From contig SFZB01000015.1 of assembly GCA_004558975.1 (NCBI GenBank), positions 1-20,707 of the forward strand: a DNA stretch of 20,707 nucleotides. The letters run 5' to 3'. The DNA is from a bacterium (GTDB lineage Bacteria > Bacillota > Clostridia > Oscillospirales > CAG-272). Shown here in pieces: positions 1 through 7,485 of this stretch. Position numbers and translations under genes: made by a program. The notes beneath the pieces were generated by a model. The model saw nothing but the letters and a program-made list of their open reading frames with translations, had not been told where the DNA came from and made no database searches. How positions within the stretch are numbered: the first letter of the stretch is position 1; the number at the start of each line of letters is the position of its first letter.

Positions 1-1604
1 ATCTGTGCTTCACCGTCGATGTATGCCTGCGGGATGCCGGTAAACGTGATGGTCTTGGTCTCCTCGTCAACGGTGGCTTTGATATCCACCGCTTCTCCGT
101 TGAGACAGACGATGGTCGCGGAGGCGATCCGGAAATCATCGGAGCAGTACGAGACGCTAACCGTCAGGTTATCCCCCTCGGCAGAGGCACGGTAAGTATC
201 TTCTACAGGCAGTATGGGCATCTCTTCCGGCAACGTCACATTTGCGTCAAAGGAGAGCGCCGCCTCGGCAGTCACTTGATAGGCATACGTGGCTTTCGGC
301 GTTTTCAGGATTGCCACAGCCGCTTCCGCCTTGACAGCGGTCGGCAGATACGTATCCGTCAGCGTGAAAGTCACGGACGCATGGCAGTCGGTAAAGGCCA
401 CCCCTTTGAGAAGATCGCCGATCGTCATTTCCGTGCCGGGAACGGTGATCTTACCGATCTCTTCGTCGGGGATCTTCCCGAGGAGCGCCTCCGCCAGTGC
501 CTCATAGAACGCCGCTCTCTGCTCTTCGGTCATGCCCGGGTCATAAGCAGGAGCGCTGTCGTCATCGCCTGCGGCGAAGCCGAGAATCAGTTCGATCACC
601 TTGCTGTCGCCGAACATCGAAAGGAACGCCGCGCGTACCTCGGACACGGCGGGCTGATCCGTCCCGTCCGTTTCCGTCGTGGCAGAAGCCAGGGCGTTCA
701 TCACGATCTCAAGAATCGCATCGGTCCTTTCTTCTCCGATATAGCCGTCGATCAGCGTCAGCACGTCGGAAACGGTCATTTCGCCGATGGTCGCAAGCGC
801 CTCACCCGTGAGGTACTGTGCGGCAATCGTTTTCGGAGAGACCTGCAGAAGGTTCTGCATCATTGACAGGATCGCGTTCAGGAAATCCTTTACATCGACC
901 GACGCCGTCAGGAGATAACCGCCGTTCTCGCCGTCGACGAGTTTCAGTTCCGCCTTGGGACGGGCGGTAAAGCCGGGCAGATCGGTATCCGGGATCACGG
1001 GCGAGGTCGGATCCTCCGTCGTGCCTTCACCGGTGCCGGGAACGTCCGCTCCGCTGTCGTCCTGCACCAGCCATGCAATGATCTCCGTAATGGTGTCGGT
1101 CGTGAATTTCGGCTCATACAGGTAAGCCATCACGGGATTACCGAGGTCATCGGTCACATCGCCGTCGGTGCCGACGTAGAGTCCGTCAGGCGTCACATAG
1201 ATCTCGCAAGTCAGGGCGTTATTGCCCTTGTCGAGAAGAGCCATGATCGCACCGGGGATCGTGACGCTCGCGTGGTACAGCGGCGCTTCGGTATCCGCCT
1301 CAATCGACACGGGGATCTCGATCGAGCCGTTCACGCCGTTCTGTTTCGTACCGACGGTGATTGTCAGGTCTGCGGCAAAATTCTTCTTCGTGCCGAGTTG
1401 TGCGGTCATCGCGACGAGCGCGGTCTTTGCATCTTCCTCGGTATGGGGTTTCTTCGTATCCGACGGCTTATTGTCGGGGGTCGGGGTCGTGTCTTTGTTG
1501 CCGTCATCGGGGAGCGTCCCCGCTGCGCTGTCGCAGGCGACAAATGCAAGCGCCATCGAAAGCACGAGCAACAGACAAAGCAGTGATGCCAAAATGCGTT
1601 TCAT
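1..1604 (-). CDS. Predicted lipoprotein of unknown function (3' end off window)
   Basis: An uninterrupted reading frame runs leftwards from an ATG at 1604-1602 to the window edge, giving at least 534 codons; the stop lies outside. AGGAGG sits 8 bases before the ATG. Residues 1-24 form a lipoprotein signal: MKR, a Leu-rich hydrophobic stretch, then FVAC (21-24), so Cys24 would be lipidated and the protein anchored outside the membrane. A Thr/Pro/Asp-rich linker follows (about 25-55), then alternating beta-rich and helical segments. Residues resembling 'TITVGTKQNG' and 'ASVTFTLTD' suggest beta-sheet repeats like those of substrate- or lipid-binding lipoproteins, but I recognise no family. It is divergent from the alpha-galactosidase gene and has its own promoter at 1660-1688. 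Presence of the gene is sure; function is unknown. Confidence 0.88.
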   Translation of the reverse strand, partial: MKRILASLLCLLLVLSMALAFVACDSAAGTLPDDGNKDTTPTPDNKPSDTKKPHTEEDAKTALVAMTAQLGTKKNFAADLTITVGTKQNGVNGSIEIPVSIEADTEAPLYHASVTIPGAIMALLDKGNNALTCEIYVTPDGLYVGTDGDVTDDLGNPVMAYLYEPKFTTDTITEIIAWLVQDDSGADVPGTGEGTTEDPTSPVIPDTDLPGFTARPKAELKLVDGENGGYLLTASVDVKDFLNAILSMMQNLLQVSPKTIAAQYLTGEALATIGEMTVSDVLTLIDGYIGEERTDAILEIVMNALASATTETDGTDQPAVSEVRAAFLSMFGDSKVIELILGFAAGDDDSAPAYDPGMTEEQRAAFYEALAEALLGKIPDEEIGKITVPGTEMTIGDLLKGVAFTDCHASVTFTLTDTYLPTAVKAEAAVAILKTPKATYAYQVTAEAALSFDANVTLPEEMPILPVEDTYRASAEGDNLTVSVSYCSDDFRIASATIVCLNGEAVDIKATVDEETKTITFTGIPQAYIDGEAQ

Positions 1605-1627
1605 CGTTCTATCCTCCTCATTTTGTC

Positions 1628-1649
1628 GGCTCCGCCGGGCGGCGGAACC
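1628..1649 (-). promoter_or_regulatory. 5' leader hairpin of the lipoprotein mRNA
   Basis: Read on the minus strand, GGTTCCGCC and GGCGGAGCC pair over 9 bases (one T-G pair) around a GCCC loop. The hairpin starts a few bases after the expected transcription start (about 1653) and ends before the AGGAGG ribosome site. There is no U-tract, so it looks like a stabilising or regulatory leader structure rather than a terminator. Confidence 0.5.
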
Positions 1650-1659
1650 TTACACGCTA

Positions 1660-1688
1660 AGCATAGCACGCCCCTACGATTTTGTCAA
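1660..1688 (-). promoter_or_regulatory. Sigma-A type promoter of the lipoprotein gene
   Basis: On the minus strand TTGACA is followed by a 17-base spacer and TATGCT, with a TGC extended -10 just upstream. The -35 is perfect and the -10 matches 4 of 6. It lies 55 bases before the ATG at 1604. Confidence 0.8.
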
Positions 1689-1776
1689 CGGGCGCGCGCA
1701 CATCGCGCCTGAAGAAAACAGGCGGAAATTTGCGGAATACAGGCGTAAAAAATACATGAAAATCCTTTGTTTACGA

Positions 1777-1805
1777 TTGACGATGTGACGGGAGTATGGT
1801 ACACT
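1777..1805 (+). promoter_or_regulatory. Sigma-A type promoter of the alpha-galactosidase gene
   Basis: TTGACG (1777-1782), 17 bases, TACACT (1800-1805), with TGG as an extended -10. Transcription should begin near 1812, inside the palindrome described next. Confidence 0.8.
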
Positions 1806-1810
1806 ACTGA

Positions 1811-1826
1811 CGTAAAACGTGTTACG
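1811..1826. promoter_or_regulatory. LacI/GalR-type operator over the start site
   Basis: CGTAAAACGTGTTACG is a 16-base palindrome with one mismatched pair and a central CG, the layout of LacI/GalR-family operators. It begins 5 bases after the -10 and so covers roughly +1 to +16, where a bound repressor would block RNA polymerase. No LacI-family gene lies in the window, so the regulator is inferred. Confidence 0.6.
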
Positions 1827-1839
1827 CGAGGATACCAGT

Positions 1840-4005
1840 ATGCTGCACTTTGAAGAGACTACCGGAACCTTCTATCTTGAAAACGACGAGATCACCTACG
1901 CCTTCACCGTGGAAAACGGGCTCCCCGAACATCTGTGGTTCGGCGCGCGCATCCCGCGCGACGACCTGCGCTATACGCGCTGGATCTCCGGGACGAGTTG
2001 TGACGCACAATTGCCGGGCAAAACAAGCGAGAACCACATCGCCGCCGAACTCCCGACCTACGGTCGCGGCGACTTCCGCGAGCCGATGCTCGGCGTGCGC
2101 GACGAGAACGGTAATGCCCTCCTCGCTCTGACCTACAAAGGCTACCGCGTGATCCCCGAGCCGCGCCTCGCAGGGCTCCCCTCCACCTTTGGCGGAGAGA
2201 CGCTGGAGGTCACGTTCGAGGACGCGGAAAAAGGTCTGCGTGCCGTCCTGCTCTACACCCTGTTTGCCGATACGGCGGCGCTGACGCGCTCCATGCGACT
2301 CGAAAATATCGGCGGACATACCCTGACGCTCGAGCGCGCGTTCAGTTTTGCGTTCGATCTTCCCGCCGGCGACTACGAGGCGCTGACGCTCACCGGTTCC
2401 TGGGCGGCGGAATGCGCCCCCGAGCGCGCCCCGCTCCGGCACGGCATCTTGACCGTAAATTCCAAGCGCGTCACCTCTTCCGCGACCCAGAACCCGTTCC
2501 TCGCCGTGATGACTGCCGGCGCCGATGAAGCGCACGGCGACGTCTATGGCGTCAACCTCGTCTATTCCTCTTCCTACCGTCTGCTCGCCGAGACGGCACA
2601 GCACGGTCGCGTGCGTGTCGCCGGGGGCATTAACGACTTCGGCTTCACGTGGGAGCTCCGCCCGGGTGACACGTTCCAGACCCCGGAGGCGGTCATCGCC
2701 TACTCCGGCGAGGGGCTCGGACACCTGTCCCGCATCTTTCACGACACCTACCGTGCGCACCTGATCCCCGCGCGCTTCGCCACCATGCACCGCCCCGTCG
2801 TCATCAACAACTGGGAGGCGACCTATTTCCACTTCGACCGCGACAAACTGTTTGCCATCATCGACGCGGCGGCGGGCACCGGCATCGACACCTTCGTCCT
2901 CGACGACGGGTGGTTCGGTAAGCGGGACGACGATCACTCGGGGCTCGGCGACTGGTTCGTCAACACGAAAAAACTCGTCGGCGGGCTGGATCCCATCATC
3001 GAACACGCGCATGAAAAAGGCATGAAATTCGGTCTGTGGTTCGAGCCGGAGATGGTCAACCCGGATTCCGACCTCTACCGTGCCCACCCCGACTGGGCGA
3101 TCCACGCCCCCGGCTATCCCGTCACCGAAGCGCGGAACCAGTTGGTGCTTGACCTCACACGCGACGAGGTACGCGACTACATTGTGAAAAGCGTCAACGA
3201 CATTCTCGATACCCACGCCATCGACTATGTGAAGTGGGACTGCAACCGCTATGTGACGGAAATGTATTCCTCGTCTCTCCCGGCAGAGCGGCAAGGCGAG
3301 TTCGCCCACCGTTACGCGCTCGGTCTCTACGACCTCTTCGAGCGCATCGTCGCGGCACACCCCGGGATCTTCTTCGAGGGCTGTTCCAGCGGCGGCGCGC
3401 GGTTTGACCCCGCGATCCTCGCCTATTTCCCGCAGATCTGGACGTCCGACGATACCGACGCCGCCATGCGGACGCGGATCCAATGGGGTACGTCCTTCTG
3501 CTATCCCCTCTCGGCGATGTCCTGCCATGCGTCCGTTTGCCCGAACCACACGACGCGCCGCGTCACCCCGTGGGCGACGCGCGCCCGCATCGCGCACCTC
3601 GGCGCGACCGGATATGAACTGGATACCAGCGTCATGAGTGCGGAAGATCTCGCCGCCGTACCGGGGCAGGTCGCCGACTATCACGCCATGGAAGATCTCG
3701 TCCTCTCGGGCGACTTCTATCGGCTCGCCGACCCGTACGGGGATCGTCAGTTCGCGGTGGCGCTCGTCGCAAAAGACGGCAGTCGCGCCCATGTCACGGT
3801 CATGCAGCTCCTGCGCGTTTTCAACTGCCCGCCGCTCCGCCTCACCGTCCCCGCTCTGACGCCGGACGCGCTGTACCGCGTCGAGAGCTCCATGGGTGAG
3901 ACGCTGACCCTCTCGGGCAAAACGCTCTCCGAGGTCGGGCTCATCGCCCCCGTCCACCGCATGGCAGACTTCGAGTCACTGACCTATACCGTCACCCGCC
4001 TGTAA
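1840..4005 (+). CDS. Alpha-galactosidase, GH36 family
   Basis: Hydrolyses terminal alpha-galactosyl residues of sugars such as raffinose, stachyose and melibiose, with retention of configuration. The 721-residue length fits bacterial GH36 enzymes. An N-terminal beta-sandwich (about 1-320) is followed by the (beta/alpha)8 barrel carrying NWEATYF, LDDGWFG, GLWFEPEMV, YVKWDCNR and the SDDTDA motif. The expected nucleophile is Asp467 (KWD) and the acid/base Asp537 (SDDTD); their 70-residue spacing matches characterised GH36 enzymes. A C-terminal beta domain completes it. No signal peptide is seen, so it is probably cytoplasmic and would need imported oligosaccharide. I chose ATG 1840 because GAGGAT (1828-1833) sits correctly before it; an in-frame GTG at 1819 lies within the operator and is not supported. 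It appears monocistronic. Confidence 0.95.
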   Translation: MLHFEETTGTFYLENDEITYAFTVENGLPEHLWFGARIPRDDLRYTRWISGTSCDAQLPGKTSENHIAAELPTYGRGDFREPMLGVRDENGNALLALTYKGYRVIPEPRLAGLPSTFGGETLEVTFEDAEKGLRAVLLYTLFADTAALTRSMRLENIGGHTLTLERAFSFAFDLPAGDYEALTLTGSWAAECAPERAPLRHGILTVNSKRVTSSATQNPFLAVMTAGADEAHGDVYGVNLVYSSSYRLLAETAQHGRVRVAGGINDFGFTWELRPGDTFQTPEAVIAYSGEGLGHLSRIFHDTYRAHLIPARFATMHRPVVINNWEATYFHFDRDKLFAIIDAAAGTGIDTFVLDDGWFGKRDDDHSGLGDWFVNTKKLVGGLDPIIEHAHEKGMKFGLWFEPEMVNPDSDLYRAHPDWAIHAPGYPVTEARNQLVLDLTRDEVRDYIVKSVNDILDTHAIDYVKWDCNRYVTEMYSSSLPAERQGEFAHRYALGLYDLFERIVAAHPGIFFEGCSSGGARFDPAILAYFPQIWTSDDTDAAMRTRIQWGTSFCYPLSAMSCHASVCPNHTTRRVTPWATRARIAHLGATGYELDTSVMSAEDLAAVPGQVADYHAMEDLVLSGDFYRLADPYGDRQFAVALVAKDGSRAHVTVMQLLRVFNCPPLRLTVPALTPDALYRVESSMGETLTLSGKTLSEVGLIAPVHRMADFESLTYTVTRL

Positions 4006-4017
4006 GCGAAAAAAAGC

Positions 4018-4048
4018 AAAGAGGAGCCGACTTTCCCGGCTCCTCTTT
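4018..4048. terminator. Hairpin terminator after alpha-galactosidase
   Basis: AAAGAGGAGCCG (4018-4029) pairs with CGGCTCCTCTTT (4037-4048) over 12 bases around a 7-base loop, 12 bases after the stop codon. The T-run on the plus strand is short (TTTGTGT); the better U-tract is on the minus strand, so it may work in both directions. Confidence 0.75.
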
Positions 4049-4134
4049 GTGTATGATGTGCCGCTTTCTCCACAAAAAGCACGCGATATGGCGAAAATCG
4101 CGATCAAATAGTGGCACAAAATCCCGTGTGGATG

Positions 4135-4163
4135 TTGTTTTTCTTTTTCCAATTGTGTATAAT
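4135..4163 (+). promoter_or_regulatory. Promoter of the TetR-plsC operon
   Basis: TTGTTT (4135-4140), 17 bases, TATAAT (4158-4163). The -10 is perfect. Its position, 37 bases before ATG 4201, supports that start over the upstream in-frame ATG at 4111. Just downstream CCGTTAT occurs twice with a 9-base period (4168-4174 and 4177-4183), a possible regulator site. Confidence 0.75.
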
Positions 4164-4200
4164 AATACCGTTATGCCCGTTATCACCGAAAGGAGCCGCC

Positions 4201-4764
4201 ATGAAAAACACACAGGATAAGCGCGTGCTCAAGACGCGCCGCGCGATCCGGGAAGCGCTCATCACGCTCCTCCGCGACCGCAAAATGGAAGATATCACGG
4301 TGGTTCTCCTCGCCGAGACGGCGCAGGTCAACCGAAAGACCTTCTACGCCCACTATGAAAAAGTCGAGGACGTGGGGTGGGATCTGATCAACGAATTTGT
4401 CGAGCAGATCGCCGCCTACATGGAGCAGGCACGGGCGAAGAAAAAACCGATTACCGCCGCGACCTTTGTGGAACTGTTCGCACAGGCATACCCCCTGCAT
4501 CCCGACCTGTTCCGCGATATCTTCACGGCGCCGAACTACGCGTTTCTGTCCCAGAATATCCAGATCATCATGAAGCGCGAGATCATGCGCTACCTGCACA
4601 TCCCCCGCCGCTCTCCGAAACACAGCCACGTCATCTCGTTCGTCATCGGCGGACTGTTCGGTGCCTACCGCGACTGGTTTGCCTCCGGGCAGAAGATGCC
4701 GCTGACCGAGCTGACGGAACTGCTTTCCAACATGGTCTCCACCTATATGCCCACGGAGGTTTGA
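4201..4764 (+). CDS. TetR/AcrR-family transcriptional regulator
   Basis: A 187-residue protein with an N-terminal TetR helix-turn-helix: the segment about 10-57 has TRRAIREALITLL, then ITVVLLAETAQVNRKTFYAHY, the usual recognition helix pattern ending in a Phe-Tyr-x-His-Tyr motif. The C-terminal part (about 60-187) is helical and diverged, with the GGLFGAYRDWFASG segment common in short clostridial TetR proteins of the TetR_C_7/8 type. Such proteins repress nearby genes and release on ligand binding. AAAGGAG (4189-4195) precedes ATG 4201 by 5 bases. The next gene, plsC, starts 8 bases after the stop, so co-transcription is likely and the ligand may be lipid-related; that is inference. Confidence 0.9.
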   Translation: MKNTQDKRVLKTRRAIREALITLLRDRKMEDITVVLLAETAQVNRKTFYAHYEKVEDVGWDLINEFVEQIAAYMEQARAKKKPITAATFVELFAQAYPLHPDLFRDIFTAPNYAFLSQNIQIIMKREIMRYLHIPRRSPKHSHVISFVIGGLFGAYRDWFASGQKMPLTELTELLSNMVSTYMPTEV

Positions 4765-4772
4765 CCCACACT

Positions 4773-5753
4773 ATGTATCTGATCTTTTCACTGGTCACGG
4801 CGCTTGTCGGCGCGGTTCTGACCGCTCTCTTTGCACCGCCGCACCCGGCGTTTGCTCCCCTCTTTTTCCTTCTGTACTTTGCCGCGATGCTCGCGCTCCT
4901 GTTCGTCTTCGGGATTCTCGCCGCGCCCTTCCTCTCCAAAAAGCGGATTCCCAAGAAGCCGAACCGTTTCGCACGGTTCATGCTCGTCGAGGCGTACACC
5001 ATCGGGCTCGCATTCATGCGGATTCGCTGTCGCGTCACGGGGCGTGAGCTCCTGCCGCCGCGCGGGACGTCCTTCCTGCTTGTATGCAACCATCTCTCCA
5101 ACTTTGACCATATGCTGATGATCATCAAACTCCGGCGCTATCCGATCTCCTTCATCTCCAAGCCGGAGAACTTCCGGATCCCGATCATCGGCAGATACCT
5201 CTGGAACAGCGGATTTCTCGCCATTGACCGCTCGAGCGCGCGGAACGCCGTCACGACCGTCAACGAGACGGCGCGGCGCATCGCGGAGTGCGGAATGTGC
5301 TACGGTGTTTTCCCCGAGGGGACGCGCAGTCGTACGGGCAAACTTCTCCCCTTCCACAGCGGCGTGTTCCATTCCGCCGCGCGGGCAAAAGCCCCTGTTC
5401 TCGTCCTGCATATCCAAGGGACCGACCGCGTCTTTCACAATATGCCCTGGCGCCCGACCCGCGTGGAAATGGAGATCCTCGACTGCATCGACAGCGGTTT
5501 CGTCTCCACCCATACCGACGTGCAGATCAGCGAGCGTGCCTATGAGCGGATGGTCGCCTGCGTTCACCGCCACGGCGGCGAGGTCGCGGAGCGAAAGCCG
5601 GCGAAAACAGTCACAGCCGAATCCTCCCCTCCCGGCAGTATCAGCAGTGCCGCGCACCTTTCCGCGCCGGAGGAGTCCGGCACGACGCCCGCCGTCGGCG
5701 GGCAGACGGTCGGTGCCGAGCATCTGCCGCACGAGTCCGAAAAGAAGTCTTAA
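4773..5753 (+). CDS. plsC: 1-acyl-sn-glycerol-3-phosphate acyltransferase (PlsC-like)
   Basis: Transfers an acyl group to lysophosphatidic acid to make phosphatidic acid, a central step in membrane lipid synthesis. The 326-residue protein has two N-terminal hydrophobic helices (about 1-20 and 27-54), then the acyltransferase domain: NHLSNFD (106-112; catalytic His107 and Asp112, HX4D) and FPEGTRS (180-186). Typical PlsC proteins are 200-250 residues; here the extra length is an N-terminal membrane region and a Ser/Pro/Glu-rich tail (about 273-326) of unclear role. The ATG at 4773 is preceded by GGAGG at 4755-4759, a rather long 13-base spacing that overlaps the end of the TetR gene. A longer in-frame GTG (4377) would run through the TetR gene and was rejected. 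Exact acceptor specificity is unproven. Confidence 0.88.
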   Translation: MYLIFSLVTALVGAVLTALFAPPHPAFAPLFFLLYFAAMLALLFVFGILAAPFLSKKRIPKKPNRFARFMLVEAYTIGLAFMRIRCRVTGRELLPPRGTSFLLVCNHLSNFDHMLMIIKLRRYPISFISKPENFRIPIIGRYLWNSGFLAIDRSSARNAVTTVNETARRIAECGMCYGVFPEGTRSRTGKLLPFHSGVFHSAARAKAPVLVLHIQGTDRVFHNMPWRPTRVEMEILDCIDSGFVSTHTDVQISERAYERMVACVHRHGGEVAERKPAKTVTAESSPPGSISSAAHLSAPEESGTTPAVGGQTVGAEHLPHESEKKS

Positions 5754-5761
5754 CCCATACA

Positions 5762-5791
5762 AAAAGCGCACGGCAATCACCGTGCGCTTTT
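5762..5791. terminator. Bidirectional terminator between plsC and the FAD enzyme
   Basis: AAAAGCGCACGG (5762-5773) and CCGTGCGCTTTT (5780-5791) form a 12-base stem with a 6-base loop, followed by CTTTTC on the plus strand and TTTTT-type sequence on the minus strand. It sits between two converging genes and can serve both. Confidence 0.9.
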
Positions 5792-5852
5792 CTTTTCGGA
5801 TTCGCGTGGATTGACAAACGCGGATTGCCGTCCTCCGTATCCTCGGGGACGG

Positions 5853-7076
5853 TCAGTCCTCGGGCAGATCGCTCTCGTGGAGGACGACCCCGGCTTCGGT
5901 CAGTTTCTTTTGCAGGACGGACAGGGGGAGTGTGCGGAGGTCATCCGCTATGGCGGCGGCGGTACCCGCCGCCTGCCCGGTCACGCTACAGCACGGAATC
6001 ACGCGCATGGCGTCCCACATACCGTCCGTGACGGAGGTGCATCGCCCGGCGACCGCGAGATTCGCGCAGGCGGGGGAATACAGCGTGCCGAACGGCACTT
6101 CGTAGACGGGGCCGCGGCGGCGCCAGTCGGCAACCATACCGACGGAATCCGTCATCGGGGTATGTACCTCGCTCTCGTCCAGCGTATAGGCGCCGACGAG
6201 GCGGCGGGTCATGCGTACCTGCGGGATCGTCGCCAGTGTGACGGGCTCCCACGTCGGGTCGCTCTTCTGCTGTTCGCGGACATCGCGGAGGACAGACGCG
6301 TGCGAGAGGCAGGTCATCTCCGAGAGTTCCTCTGCCGTGAGCCCCGAGAATGAGCGCGAAGAAAGATCGGCGTACGGGTTTCGTTTGCGTTCCTCTTCCG
6401 TCTGATCGACCATGCCCATTAATTTGAGGGCGTAGCCGCTCTTGCCGTAGCGATAGTACCACGCCGCGAGGTGGTTCCCGGGAGCGTAGGTCGCCGTCGG
6501 CAGTCCCGCAAAATGCGCGATATCGCAGTCACCGGAGGCATCTACGACCATACGGGGCGCAACGGCGAAACGACCGCCTTTTCCCTCGAACATCACGGCA
6601 GTGACACGGTCGCCCTCAAGACGGGCGGCGACGGCGGTCACACCGTAGAGGATCTGCACTCCGGCGTCGAGAAGCACCGCCTCCACACCGGTGGCGAACA
6701 GCTGCGGATTGTATTCCGCCTCGAAGCGTTTGCCCTTTGCGCGGGTGGCGCGGTCGGGGGCGCGGTTCACGAGCCAGTCCGCCCCGCGGATGCCGTCATA
6801 GTGGTCGGCGATGGAGAGACGCAGGAGCTCCTCTGCGAGCCCGAAGGACACCTGCCTGCCGGTGCCGTCGCAGATCGGGAGGTAAATGGCGATCAGCCCG
6901 GCGGTACCGAGCCCGCCGAGCATATAAGCGCGTTCCGCGAGCAGGACGCGGCGCCCGAGACGGGCGGCGGCGAGCGCCGCTGCGATTCCGGCGAAACCGC
7001 CGCCGACGACGAGAACGTCCGGGCGATAGCGCACCGGCGTCTCGAGAGATTCATGCAGAGTACGAACAGGTTCCAT
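5853..7076 (-). CDS. FAD-dependent oxidoreductase (FAD_oxidored-like)
   Basis: A 407-residue flavoprotein with unknown substrate. Residues 20-49 are a Rossmann dinucleotide-binding fold: VLVVGGGFAG (21-30, GxGxxG) and the ribose-binding Glu48 at the end of the second strand. A second FAD contact is seen in DASGDCDIAHFAG, and the C-terminal LAVAGRCTS...VIPCCSVTGQAAGTAAA block is typical of the PF12831 FAD-dependent oxidoreductases, a family often found with sugar or polysaccharide catabolism genes. No signal peptide is seen. GGAGG lies 7 bases before ATG 7076 and a strong promoter is present. It is a single-gene unit; neighbours give no hint of substrate. Confidence 0.88.
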   Translation of the reverse strand: MEPVRTLHESLETPVRYRPDVLVVGGGFAGIAAALAAARLGRRVLLAERAYMLGGLGTAGLIAIYLPICDGTGRQVSFGLAEELLRLSIADHYDGIRGADWLVNRAPDRATRAKGKRFEAEYNPQLFATGVEAVLLDAGVQILYGVTAVAARLEGDRVTAVMFEGKGGRFAVAPRMVVDASGDCDIAHFAGLPTATYAPGNHLAAWYYRYGKSGYALKLMGMVDQTEEERKRNPYADLSSRSFSGLTAEELSEMTCLSHASVLRDVREQQKSDPTWEPVTLATIPQVRMTRRLVGAYTLDESEVHTPMTDSVGMVADWRRRGPVYEVPFGTLYSPACANLAVAGRCTSVTDGMWDAMRVIPCCSVTGQAAGTAAAIADDLRTLPLSVLQKKLTEAGVVLHESDLPED

Positions 7077-7103
7077 AGGAAAACCTCCGTATAAGATGGC
7101 TTC

Positions 7104-7132
7104 ATTATATCATGCCCTGTACCAAAACACAA
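7104..7132 (-). promoter_or_regulatory. Promoter of the FAD oxidoreductase gene
   Basis: On the minus strand TTGTGT, 17 bases, TATAAT, with TGA as extended -10. It is 28 bases upstream of the start codon. Confidence 0.82.
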
Positions 7133-7188
7133 TAGAGAAAGCAAAAAACAGGCAGTCCGCTCTGCACCGGGATACGCCCCGCGTCATA

Positions 7189-7214
7189 CCCTGTTTACAG
7201 GGGGCTCACCCCCC
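7189..7214 (+). promoter_or_regulatory. Palindrome and overlapping hairpin in the feoA leader
   Basis: CCCTGTTTACAGGG (7189-7202) is an inverted repeat with 6-base arms. It overlaps a second hairpin, GGGGG (7200-7204) with CCCCC (7209-7213), around CTCA. The two share GGG at 7200-7202 and could not form together. The site ends about 23 bases before feoA. I saw no convincing feoA promoter, and the palindrome does not resemble a classical Fur box. Confidence 0.4.
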
Positions 7215-7237
7215 GAAGAAAACCAAAGGACGAAAAA

Positions 7238-7474
7238 ATGAATATGCCGAAATCACTCGCCGCGACAGAGGTCGGCGAGACGGTTCGTGTCGTCTCCCTG
7301 CTGGCAGAGGGACGGATGCGGCGCAGACTCGCCGATCTCGGGCTGATCCCGGGGGCGGAAGTCACCTGCCTCGGGCGCAGTCCCCTCGGGGATCCCAGCG
7401 CGTATCTCATCCGGGGGGCTGTCATCGCCATCAGGCGCCGCGACGCGATGGAGGTATCGGTAACAACTGAGTGA
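7238..7474 (+). CDS. feoA: Ferrous iron transport protein A (FeoA)
   Basis: A 78-residue SH3-like cytosolic protein that assists the FeoB ferrous-iron transporter. The pattern is typical of FeoA: LAATEVGETVRVVSLL, MRRRLADLGLIPGAEV (about 27-42) and RGAVIAIRRRDAMEV near the end. The ATG at 7238 has AAAGGA (7225-7230) 7 bases upstream. The stop codon (7472-7474) overlaps the ribosome-site region of feoB, whose ATG is at 7486, indicating a feoAB operon. The family function is well established; expression is probably iron-regulated, but the controlling site was not identified with certainty. Confidence 0.93.
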   Translation: MNMPKSLAATEVGETVRVVSLLAEGRMRRRLADLGLIPGAEVTCLGRSPLGDPSAYLIRGAVIAIRRRDAMEVSVTTE

Positions 7475-7485
7475 GGTGTACCCCT

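Noticed and set aside
1822..3957. 711-codon open frame antisense to the alpha-galactosidase gene
   Set aside because: It lies opposite a complete GH36 gene with all catalytic motifs. The composition (Arg, Val, Gly, Asp-rich) is what GC-rich third positions give on the reverse strand, and no ribosome site or family motif was seen.
4058..4117. Possible structured RNA (GTGCC with GGCAC enclosing CGCGAT with ATCGCG)
   Set aside because: The arms are short, unsupported by any known motif, and lie upstream of the TetR promoter, so they would not be in its transcript.
4377..4772. N-terminal extension of PlsC by 132 residues
   Set aside because: It would overlap most of the TetR gene in another frame. 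The ATG at 4773 begins a normal hydrophobic N-terminus after a GGAGG site.
5811..7094. Several plus-strand open frames (5811-6353, 6471-7094, 6737-7078) over the FAD enzyme
   Set aside because: They are antisense to a gene with a clear Rossmann motif, promoter and ribosome site; none has recognisable domains.
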